From Strigops habroptila (taxonomy: Eukaryota > Chordata > Aves > Psittaciformes > Psittacidae), in contig NC_044289.2 in NCBI RefSeq assembly GCF_004027225.2, positions 4,515,761 through 4,579,760 on the forward strand: a stretch of DNA of 64,000 bases. Direction: 5' to 3'. The notes beneath the pieces are model-generated. The model was given only the letters and a program-made list of their open reading frames with translations. It ran no database searches and was not told the DNA's origin. Both the position numbers and the translations under genes were made by a program. Below are positions 31,001 through 64,000 of this stretch, piece after piece. Every line of letters begins with the position of its first letter. Positions within the stretch are counted from its first letter, which is position 1.

Positions 31001-34000
31001 AGATTTCTTTCTGTCGCTACAAAATGCTAAGAGCAACCCAGTTCCCAGAAAAAAGTGAATTCTGATTATACAATGGTTATTGTTTTAAGCTCTTGGGATC
31101 AATAGTACTATATTAAAGCAACGTCTTTGCTCCTTCTCAAGGTGTGATGTGAAAGGAGATTCATGATGATAAATGTATGGCAGGGACCTCAGCTGGGGAA
31201 CAGCTAGACAGCACAGGACAGTGAGTCTTCACACAGATGTATAGACATATATGTCTACTTTGCACTTATTGGTACCCCCAGCTTTAAAAATTGAGTGATG
31301 AGTGGCTGCCTTAGCAACTTCAGCATAGGCAAGACAGCATGTCGGCAAGACAGCAAGACAGTGTGCACCCTGGAAAGCTCAGGCTGTAAATCAAGGGCAT
31401 AAGAAGTATACAACACCTTTAAGCAACCAGCAAAGCATTTGCCTTTGACCAAACCTGAAGCACTTACACAGCACCAACATTATGGTCTCCCCAACACAAG
31501 ACATCATCAGCAGTGTCTGGCACTGGATTTTATCCCACCCCATACATTCACCTGGGGAAAGCTGTGTGGGATACGGCAAGAAACCTCATCCCCACCTCGC
31601 CTGTGCCACAGAGGCTGGTGAGGGGATGTTAAACCCCTGGTGCAAAGGGCTGGGTATCGTGTGCAGAGCAACAAGCGCACAAACTGCATTTTTGCAGAGG
31701 ACTATAAATGCTCTCGCATTACCTGGTGGTTACATTCCAATCAATATGGTTTTCACGGACCAGGATTAGTTATGTTACCTTTTGTACTCCAAGGTAACTC
31801 AAAGTACTTCATAAAGTAATGAGTTCAGCTATAGATAGCACAGGTTAATGGCATGGCCATTACGCGCTCAGTGATAAAGCTTCTTTGCAGCCTCAGATAT
31901 TATAAATCTGGTTTATTAAGAATGAAAATATTGACAGAGACCCAATTCTGCCTTATTCCTTCTGCAGCCTCCCAGGGATTTTTGACAATCCACTTCTGGC
32001 AGCTTCAAGCACAGATAGAGAGACTTTAATCTCTCAGAGGAAAACTGCTATTCTGGGGCGAGCGTTAACCCATTGATTTATGTTTGCACACATTTGCAAG
32101 TGTTTGGGAGCTAAAATGGAGCCAGGATAAGCATAAACCAGAGAGGTTTGAAGTACTTTAAAATGATGGTGGCCAAACTGGCCTGCCCAGCTGTTCATTC
32201 TTCCCCTCTCACCTCCCAACCTGAGCATTGTGCGCTGCTGCCCAGCTTGGTTTGACAGCTGCTGGGTGTTAGATGATGATTCTTCGATATCTTTATTACC
32301 AGATTTAAAGGTAAATCCTGCTACTTCCAGTTAGCTGGGGAGGGACAGTTTCGCTTTTGCTGCAGGTAAAAACAACCCTTCCTAAAGTCACCGGGCCACT
32401 AATTAACACAAACTCATGGTGTTACTTGAAGCAAGGTTTCCTCTTCCAACCCTGTCAACTGAGCACAGCTCACCAAAGCCTTCAGGCATTTCAGAAAAGC
32501 TTTGGGGTCGTTTGGGTTAGGCTGGCTTAAAATCCACCTTCCCGAGGAGGTGGATGAAAGGTGTTGACTGAGGCATCCCTTTTCCCACTCCTCTTATCTC
32601 CATCTAGAGGGGGCTGAGTGGGCAATGGCAGGGAGGGCAAACCCTTTCTGCAAGCCATGGTCTTGCAGAAAGAACCCAGCAGTACCCAGGAGGTTGCATT
32701 AAACTTATTTTTCAGCCCTGGTTATGTCATGGGGCCCTTGTCACTGGGTTGGAGGTGTGCTAGATTGCAGCCCAGCCCTCGTGCCCATTGCAGAGACACT
32801 CTGCTATTCCTCACAGCCACCCCCTGCTGCTGTCTCCCCACTTGCAGAAGAGCATTGCAGCAAAAAAAAACCCCAAAAGAATATTTTCTCATTAAAGGAA
32901 GAAGGTGCGGAAGGGGAGGGCGAGGCGACGAGCAGGGAGATAGATTGTGCTGTGGTGCTGAGTGTAGAGAAGCTGTACATTAATCATTGAGAGGAGAGGG
33001 GGGAAAAATCCTACAGCTCTATCAGGAGAAAGTGTTTGTTGGTGTGAAATGATGCTGCAAAGGTCCTGGTGTGCCTGTGGCTCGGTCCCCGCTCGGGAGC
33101 TGCTCTGATCCCAGCTCCCAGGCCCCATTGCTCAGGCTGGGAACACCCGACCCCCCTCCCCTTGGCATGCAGTGCCCTCCCTACTCTGCAGTGACCTGCA
33201 CATCTTTAACGTCTCATTAATTCTGTCCCCCGTGCAGGATTTGCCCATGTGGGAAAGAAGAACATTGTAAATAACATCCCGAGCATTGCTGCTACCAACC
33301 ATCTGAGCAGAGTGCAGCACCCATGTGAGTGCTGGTCCCTTTGGGTACCCCTGGGTACCCTTGTCCTAGGTGCATTTCCATTTACACAGGGATTATGAGG
33401 GATGCTTCTGCTCTGGCTCATGAGTGCTTGTGGCGTGGTGCTGCTGCAGCTGCGGCTGGAAGGAGAGGTGCTGGGCGTATTTTCAAGGTAACTGATCAAA
33501 GAACTCAGCTGGACACGCAGTTCCCACAGTTGTCTATGTGTTCCAGTGTCCCCTGTCTGTCCGACATACATCTTGGTCCTTTGAAGCACTTTCAACCCTG
33601 CTTGGAAGAGGGAGAGTGATTGCTGCACAGTACAGCTGCCCATGGGTTCTTCTTCACAATTAATACTTTTACTATTACTATTACTAATAATACTATTCAT
33701 ACTATAAATGCTATTACTATTACAACAACAGCAAAAGAAGCTGAAGCTCAGTCTCAGGGCTCCTGTTAGCATCAGTACACACTAGCACTGGGCAGAAGGG
33801 AAGCTGGGCATGTTCTCAGCTGAAGCGCTCTCCTGCTCACACACAGGACCTCTGGGTGTCAGTAGTTACAACTGAGAAAATTGTTATTTATAGGTGGAAT
33901 GAAGTTTGCAAAGGAGACAGCTTCGTCAGTGGTTAATAAAAACCTAATGCTTCCTCTGTTCCGACAATAGTATAGTATTACATATAAAGTTTTGTTTGGT

Positions 34001-35735
34001 CTTTTTTGTGTTAACTAAAACTGCATAATGTGTCTGTTAACGCTGGTTTTAGTTAAAAAACCTGCTGTCTTTAAAAAGATGGGGGGGGGAGGGAATGGTG
34101 TTGGTAATGCAAAGGTTTTAGTCTGGACAACAAAGAAAAGTTCAGTTATTGAGTTATTGAAGGAAAAAAGCATAATCCCTGTGTGCGTTGGTTTGATCTG
34201 AGCCGAATTCTATTGCAATTTATGGCACCTGCCTTTGACTTGAGAGAAAAAAGCCTAGCCAACTCAAGCACCTATAACTGTAATAGTAATTGCTATTATT
34301 TTTAATTTTGGTACAGAAGTCCATGGATTTAGGGGAGTGTGGCTGTTTCCATCAGCTTAGTAAAACTATTCACATGGTCAAAGTTAAGCACACAGCTAAA
34401 CCATTTGAGGAACAAGAATTTCTGCAGGCAGATAAGAGCCTAATAACGTGATGATGAGGGCCCAGACTTCCACAGATAGCAGAAACTAATATTTGTGATG
34501 CAACAGTCTTGCATTATTCAGTAGTTAAAGATAATTCTAAGAAACAGAACAGCTTGAGAATTAGCAAAACCAGCAATAAAATATTCTTAGCTGACTCCGG
34601 GGGGAAGGAAATTGCCATGTACAGGATTTGCATTCATCTTAATGTTTATTAAAAATGAGACAGCACTGCTTTTCCTCGTGCTCGGCTGGAATAGCTCCAT
34701 GCCCTGCTGGAACCGTGTGTCCTCCCTGGCCCCTGCTCAGCTCCAGGACCTGCTGAGATCTCTCACTAACTCATGGCATATGTGGGTTGTTATTGGTGTG
34801 AGGGTGATGGGAACCCAACCAGCCGCTCGGGGCATGCAGGAGGAGTTCCCCAGGACGATGCGAGTGCTTCTGCCAGTGCTAATTGCTGATTGTGTGCCTG
34901 GTCAGGCTCCCCACAGGGTGTTTGTGCCCCCTCCCAAGGCCGTTGGTGAAACATCAAGGGAAGAGCAGCTTAAGAAAAGCTAGAAGCTGATGGCCCTAAA
35001 GGAGGTGCATATAGGTGCATTGCAGTGCTCAGTAATGCCAACATGAAGGAGTCTGCGCACTCATGCACACATGGCTTTGCTTCTGCATGTGCAGAGAAGA
35101 TGGAGAAATACAACTGGGAGCAGCCAGCTCAGGCTTCTTCCTCTGGGCATCAGCTGGCCTAGGGTGCTTGGTCATTCCCTAAATGTTTTTGAACCATTCC
35201 TGGCAGTAGAAGGGCTGGCTGCTCTTGGGAGTGCTGTAGCTCACGTGCAGACCTGCAGGGCAGCAGGCAGGTGAAGGGTCTGAATGTTCTGGTGCAGCAG
35301 CCATGGGGACTACCAATGTGCTAGTAAAGACCCTGGAATGTGCCCGAATTGCGCTAACACACAAAGATCTTGTGTTGCAGGAGCAAAATCACCACCCAAC
35401 TGATGAGCACCAACAGTTCAGTGCAGCACAAACGCATCTGCCTGGGGGTGTGGGAGGAACTGCTGCTTGAAACGACAAGGGCTGGGGGCAAGACATACTT
35501 CTTGCTGTAAGGAATTAAAGTTTCCCACTGCCGGACACATGCAGAAGTACCCAAGACCTCCCAGGCTCCCACTGATGTCTGCACACGTAAGACCCACACC
35601 TGCCACCAGGCTATCATTAACCAACTCACTGCAAGGGTAAGCATGCGATTAGTAGTGAATGAGCTGGGATGGGCGCGTGGGGAAGGAAAAGGAAATAAGA
35701 CACATAAAAATAACTGAAAAAAAAAAAAAAGCAAG
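28085..35735. other. Long intergenic region, no gene seen
   Basis: About 7.6 kb of sequence without a supportable exon, RNA gene or classified transposon. Local features are a degenerate ATT-rich tract at about 33656-33730 and an eight-base G run near 34082. Open frames such as 33206-33772 (-) are composition artefacts. Confidence 0.5.
33656..33730. repeat. Degenerate (ATT)n microsatellite
   Basis: The tract is dominated by ACTATT and AATACT trinucleotide-type repeats, for example TTTTACTATTACTATTACTA. It is imperfect and followed by ACAACAACAGC. Confidence 0.75.
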
Positions 35736-35757
35736 TGAGACTATTCAAAAGGGGGAC

Positions 35758-35763
35758 TTTATT
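35758..35763 (-). promoter_or_regulatory. CDH4: Candidate distal CDH4 poly(A) signal
   Basis: AATAAA on the minus strand is followed about 27 bases later by a run of 14 T (the A run at 35717-35730 on the plus strand). This is the arrangement of hexamer, cleavage zone and U-rich downstream element. It would define the far end of a 5.3-kb 3' UTR. Confidence 0.45.
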
Positions 35764-37667
35764 TTCATTACACTGGAGCCAGACGTCAGTGCACCAGTTC
35801 AGCTTTGATACACAATAAATCAGCAAACCCGTCACTCAGTTTGGAAACCAAGATTGCAGTGGCACTAAAAACACACTGAAAACATTGACTTTCTTCCCTT
35901 TTTTTTTTTTTTTCCCTCTTTTGTTTTTGGTACAAAAATGGTACAAACAACAATACAAAATATTTGTGCTGTTGACGGTTACAAAAAAAGGTTTTTGAAC
36001 TGGATTAACGGACGCAAACTGCTTTTGCGCTTCAGCGTGAATACAGCAGAAGTCTTCCTTGAGAACAACCACAGTCATGCGGGCTGCTACACAGCTTCTC
36101 CATCGGAAAAGGAAACATGCAAAATCAGAATTGAAAGAAGAGAAAGTGCTCCAGTTACACATCTATATGTTCTGGTTGCTTTTTGCCCCTATTTGATTTG
36201 TAGCTTCAAGCACTAACTACACTATGTACACAGTGTGTGAGCAATTGCATATGGGGTCGGTGTGTACTGGAAAGAACTTTTATTTTCCCCATGGAACTGA
36301 GTTAACTTTGCGTGGGAGACACCTACGTTGTCTAGCTGCTGTTTTAAACATATGCATTCATCGTTATACAGCATTCCCCCTCCCCCCCCGTTTTTTTTCC
36401 ACAGTTACAATGAAGAGCTCCAAAAGACATCACAAATAAAAAAGTCCCGTATTTTACCTTTGTTGGTTTTTCTTTTTTTTGAGACTAAACAAAGTTGCAA
36501 TCTTGGCATATTGTGTTGTACAGACCCTGCACTGACCAATATCATTCTCCAATGCCTGACCGTCTACCCTATGCGAAGCAGCTGCAGGTGATACAGCCAT
36601 CTCCTAGAGTCCCACTTATTCCTGGAGGCTGGATTTGGACCTAACTATCCCTAAAACCCCTATGAGAGAAGCCCAAAGTGGCTCAGCTGCAGGGGAGTGA
36701 ACTCCCCACCATCACTACCTTACATCCACCAATGGCATTGCCCGGTCCAACAAAAAAGGAAAAAACATAAAGTATGGAAAATGCAAACCCAGAAGCCAAG
36801 CTATGAATGACTAGCACATAGGACACCTAGAACAGGCTTGCCTGTTCACTGTCATTAATTACCTGCTGAGTCTCCTCTTTGCCTTGAACAGCATTTCTGT
36901 GACTGATGCTTCTCCCTGTTTACAGGCTACATAATAAATAGGCTGCACTGAGGTGTGGGCCCCACTCTGCCAGCGTCAGACCTGCATGGTCCTTGGCTTG
37001 GTGATGTGCAATCTTCATGCCTAGGAGGTGTCCAGTGTGCCCCAATGCCCTGGCAGCTCACTGTCCCTGTCCCTTAGTGCAGAGAGCTGCTGTGGTGTCC
37101 CCTGGCAGTGCTATGGGCTATGGGGGTGACAGTGGTATTTTGGGAACGGGCTCGCCTCCACCTGCCTGAAAGCAAGTCCTTCCCCACCAGCACATGGTGC
37201 GCAGAGTGGGGACTTGCATGTGTGGGCATCACTTCTTTAATTAGTTTAAGTTAAGTTTAATGTTTAGTTTAGATTAGTTGGAGAACAAGGATTCTGGTCT
37301 CAATGTGTTAACCACTTTTGTGGCCTGAATTGTGCCTTCAGACAGAGTTGCTGTTTCCCCGGCCTGGCTCCTTGTAAGCCACTTGTCACCTCACTGTCAC
37401 TGTCAAGTGGTGAATGGCAATGGTGAATGAGCATCAGAGTGGGGGGACAGAGCACTGACACAGTCACCTTTTCAATGGGGTCCCTTGGATTAATGTAAAT
37501 TTTCTCAGCTGGATTATAAACCATAAGTACTATTAACAAGCAAAAATGTTTGCAAGCACTGATCTGTTTTCATTGCTCGATGTGCTCCTCGCTTACCTTC
37601 TGCTGTTCCCACTGCAAGGAAAGGGGCCTGATGCTGCTGCTTACTTGTGGGGCTGTAAAGCTCAGTG

Positions 37668-37725
37668 ATGGAGGGAGGAGGAGGAGGAAGAGGAAGAGGA
37701 AGAGGAGGAGGAGGTCCTGGAGAGG
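37668..37725. repeat. GGA/GAA purine microsatellite
   Basis: A run of GGAGGAGGAAGAGGAAGAGG type lies within the putative CDH4 3' UTR (pyrimidine-rich CCTCTTCC on the sense strand of the gene). Confidence 0.85.
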
Positions 37726-38435
37726 GAGGTTGAGCAGAACTGGGTCAAAAGACAATAAACTACTTGGTTTGATTTATGGGCTTGTGGAGTGGAATGGCTG
37801 GATTGCAAACGCTACAGAAAAAATATCTGCTGATTTAAAAAAAAATAGTCACCAATGGAAACAGGTTGATTTATTTTTAATCACTCAAACAGTTTTGTTT
37901 GACTTAAGTTGCATAAATGTTCTTAAAAGCCCAAAATGTTTAGACAAGCTGAAGTCTGACAATGTCACCTTCATGGCCAAGTGGTTCCTGTCAATGCATG
38001 GCACGCCCCGCCGGGTGACAGCGGGGCGATGCTGACTGGCCCTCCAGCCTCCAGCCCTGCAGCAGCCATCCCACACTGCTGCCGGTCCCTTCCCTACCTG
38101 AAAACCATCACATCAGCCAAAGCCGCAGCAGATGATAGCAGGAACCAAACGCTCTGCAGCAGGGACTTACTTAGCTACTGCTCTTGAGTAAGTGGTGCCA
38201 GGTAGATTGCACAGCTTGGCTTGCAGTGGAGACCCAACTGGCATTGTGGGATCCACATGAGCATCCCAGGAGTCGCCCAAGAGCTGGCAGGCAGCAGCAG
38301 CAACCCAATGGATAGAGAACCATCAGCATCACCCCGGCCCACGAGCTGCATCCTTCTCTTGAGTTGGAGATGAGGTTACAGTGATGGACACAAAACACTG
38401 ACGGGTAGTCATTAGCAAGAAACACTAAGTGCATT

Positions 38436-38441
38436 TTTATT
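38436..38441 (-). promoter_or_regulatory. CDH4: Candidate proximal CDH4 poly(A) signal
   Basis: AATAAA on the minus strand lies about 2.6 kb after the CDH4 stop. It is an alternative end giving a shorter 3' UTR. Confidence 0.35.
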
Positions 38442-40402
38442 ATTCAGTACTTCTGCTGTGACTGGGCAGCTTCTGTGGAGGTGCAAAGCCCAGATGGTGA
38501 AATACTTCAGCCCGTGGCTTTTCGGAAAGAAAGGGGAAGAATTAAGCCTGCCCGTGGGAAGAGAGCAGTGGCTCAGGGCAATGCAGCCCACCTGCGCCAG
38601 CCGGCTGAGAACAGGGGCTGTGAAGTTTGCTGAGGGTGGCCAGGAGGAAGTGTACAGTATGTGGCAGAAGCAAGCTAAGACTTTCATAGTGGTCACACAA
38701 GCAACTGAGTTCTCAGCTATGGAACAGGAATTTGGGAAGGTGTCAGGTGCCAGCAGTTTGCCAGGCACTGCGCTTCATCTTGGCTGAGGCATGTGCTGTG
38801 TGGCACAATGTCCTCACCTTGCTGCTGCCATCAGTGCTGTCCCACTCCTGAGGCCCAAGCCATCACCTCCTGCTTCCTCAAGAAACTTGGGTGAGAGAGC
38901 TGTGAAAGGACAAACTGACCCATCGACTGACTGACCAGGACAAAAAGAAAGATCGCATCCTTGGTAGTTATTTACATACCGGTAATGTTGGAGTCCCCTC
39001 GGGCAGACTTTTACCACATTCCACTTCATACAAGACACATTTCAAATGCTCATTAATTTACAGAAATTGCATTTTATAGAAAATATGATACAATGAAATA
39101 TAAAATGCACCAGGAGCATTTCAAAAATCTATAGAGACGATCTTGCAGCCTAGTATACCCTCTGAAACGACGTCCACTCATCACCGCAAGCTCTCGTCCT
39201 CTCATTCTCGCTTCCCTCCCACCCCCCTTTAAACTCTTAGCATTCAACTTGAGAATTAATAGAGATATCAAAAAAAGCATGATTATCCCCTGGATAATCA
39301 CCTTCCAATATTGTGCACATTCTTGGATTTAAATGAAAATATATCTAAGCACTTTTACAAGTTTTAGCGAACCCACTGCAAAATCGTCTGCAGAATATAA
39401 AACACAGGTAATCCAAGATTTCATAGCACATTAATTAAGTGGCTCATAATCCATTAAATGTGGTTTATATTACACATCCATGCAGTCTAAATCATTTTAC
39501 AAACATTAGACATAAACCCACTAGTCCAAATCAGTAAAGGAAAAATGTAATAAAAAAGCTAATAACTATTTGTTATTGGTTAAACTGACCCTACATATAA
39601 ACTAGGTAGTATGCTACCATTTATAATACTGATGTTGAATTATGCCTGGATGCTGCAAAACCTCTTGCTTACTTGGCAATGCTTGAGCATATTAACCACA
39701 AGATACTTAACAGGCCCTCGTTGCCCTTCTCCTCCAAAAAACCACATTTACTACAGATAGCAGCGCCTACCCATCAAATAGAAAGGACACACATTAGCTG
39801 AGTTACACAATATTGTTGAGCTTTGGCTACTAATGCTCCAAGGCATTAATATTGTACTAGACTAACTTCATACTTACGGATGGCAAAAGTGCTGATAAAC
39901 TGCTCCTGCCCTTCGCGCTGCCATGGTCTCGAGCGGAGCCACTGCACAAACCCCTGCTTCCACCAGGAAAACGGCATCGGCTTTCCTGCTAGCAGGAATC
40001 CCCGGGGGTGTGGGACACCACCACCTAACCCAGTTGGTATTTACATCACTCCGGAGGTCATGGGAGCCAACACACACCAATAGCATAAAAACAAACAACT
40101 GGGCCTTTGGTCATGTCATGATTTACTTTGTAGGGTTTAGGCAAGGGCTGTCGGAGATTTCTGTTGCAATAACCAAAGGCTTTATCAACGCTATAGTTCT
40201 ATGCAGCTACATTGAGTGTGACCAGGTGGCGGCAGAGCCCCTAGTCGGTATTTTGCATCTGATAACACTGAATTATATACAACATGATGACTAGTTCACC
40301 ACCTGCTGAGGCTTAAAGATGGCTGTTCAGATTTTGACTCGAAACATCTTCCCCCTCCCCGACCCCCGCATCCTCTTCCACCCAGAACGAGTCACCCCCT
40401 TA

Positions 40403-40485
40403 AAAAAAGAGGCAAAAAAAAAAAGGGGGGGGGGGGGGGTGGAGAGGGGAAAAAAAAAAAAAGAAACAACAAAAAAAAGAAACAA
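40403..40485. repeat. Polypurine tract with a 15-base G run
   Basis: A runs flank G15 (40425-40439), followed by GGAGAGGGG and further A runs. In the CDH4 sense direction it is a long pyrimidine tract with C15. It may adopt non-B DNA structure and is prone to sequencing error. Confidence 0.85.
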
Positions 40486-40629
40486 TCTCCAGAGTTCCTT
40501 TTTGTTAAATCCTTCCCAGCTAGAACTGGCTTAAGGTCACAGGGAGTGCTGCCCAGGATGGTTGTATGTTTGTTTTCATCACTCCTGAGATTGAAGGGAA
40601 TCTGATACATGCACCAAAAGGCACTTTCA

Positions 40630-40651
40630 AATATATATATATATATATATT
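40630..40651. repeat. (AT)n dinucleotide repeat
   Basis: About ten AT units in the putative CDH4 3' UTR. Confidence 0.9.
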
Positions 40652-41078
40652 TTAAAAACAGTGCTTCTGTTCTAAGAAATTCAAGTTAAGACAGAGTGCC
40701 TTTCACTCTCTTTAGTCATAAAGCAGGTAAACGAGCAATATCCCAGCTGACATTAAAAAACCAAACCAAAAAAAACCTGCAGCAGAGACAAGTGTTCATG
40801 CGAGACAGCTCAATATTCTAAAAAATAACATTGGAAAGGAAAAAAAAAGGGGGAAAAAAAAAAAGAAACCTCCTATGTCACCACTAAAAATAACAACACA
40901 GTCAGCAGGGGATATTAATTAAAAAAGCTGCCACATCTGTACAGTTCTTGCTTCTGCACCGGCTCTTTTTGTTAATGTTGTCGTCTGTGGGTTTGTTTTT
41001 TGTGTTTTTTTCTTCTTTTTTCTTAATATTCTTTTTTGTCTTCTTCTTTTATTTGTTTTTAAATAATGTGAGGTCAGT

Positions 41079-64000
<22,922 letters not shown>

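Larger units (their letters stand above)
35738..41078 (-). other. CDH4: Probable long 3' UTR of CDH4
   Basis: This stretch follows the CDH4 stop codon on the minus strand without a recognisable gene. It is A/T-rich with homopolymers, as in long vertebrate 3' UTRs. Minus-strand AATAAA hexamers occur at several points, including 38436-38441 and 35758-35763. The extent to 35.74 kb is inference; the transcript could end earlier, for example near 38.42 kb. Confidence 0.45.

Noticed and set aside
33206-33772. A 188-aa minus-strand open frame
   Set aside because: It runs through an ATT microsatellite and gives low-complexity Ser/Asn sequence. No domain, splice context or promoter supports it.
37550-38035. 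A 161-aa plus-strand open frame with a basic, Arg-rich run
   Set aside because: The Arg/Lys run is the GGA/GAA microsatellite. The frame lies antisense in the probable CDH4 3' UTR.
40630-40651. The AT repeat as a TATA promoter element
   Set aside because: It is a plain dinucleotide microsatellite inside a probable 3' UTR, with no gene starting nearby.

Overview
This window is vertebrate nuclear DNA, almost certainly from a bird. The genes are split into short exons with GT-AG introns. Repeats are dominated by CR1 LINE fragments, with two related avian-type solo LTRs. No bacterial or viral gene organisation is visible. The species cannot be fixed from sequence alone.

Layout. Positions 1-1559 (+) hold the last exons of a coiled-coil centrosomal protein that I read as CEP250 (C-NAP1), with a poly(A) signal at 1709-1714. 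An antisense CR1 reverse-transcriptase fragment follows at about 1740-2560. A CpG island (about 2930-3720) covers the first two exons of ERGIC3, which runs 3257-18074 (+). All 14 coding exons of ERGIC3 are recovered, including a 15-nt microexon, giving 388 codons (383 without the microexon), with a poly(A) signal at 18752-18757. On the minus strand, 22386-20433 is a complete six-exon, 319-aa type II membrane sialyltransferase of the ST3Gal1/2 type. From about 22.4 to 35.7 kb I see no gene, only two solo LTRs, a CR1 fragment and simple repeats. From 64000 down to 41079 (-) is the 3' part of CDH4 (R-cadherin): eight coding exons encode the end of the ectodomain, the transmembrane segment and the complete cytoplasmic tail. 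A probable long 3' UTR may reach about 35.74 kb.

The exon models were built by hand. Within each gene the phases of successive exons agree and exon lengths match whole codons once split codons are joined, which is strong internal support. Gene names rest on recognised protein families recalled from knowledge, not on a search.

The genes do not form one pathway. CEP250 acts in centrosome cohesion, ERGIC3 in ER-Golgi cycling, the sialyltransferase in Golgi glycan capping and CDH4 in calcium-dependent cell adhesion. I did not find an unprecedented system. The more interesting points are the ERGIC3 microexon, the unusual CEP250 C-terminus, the ST3Gal1/2-like paralogue beside ERGIC3, the long CDH4 3' UTR and an unexplained coding-like but broken stretch in ERGIC3 intron 7.
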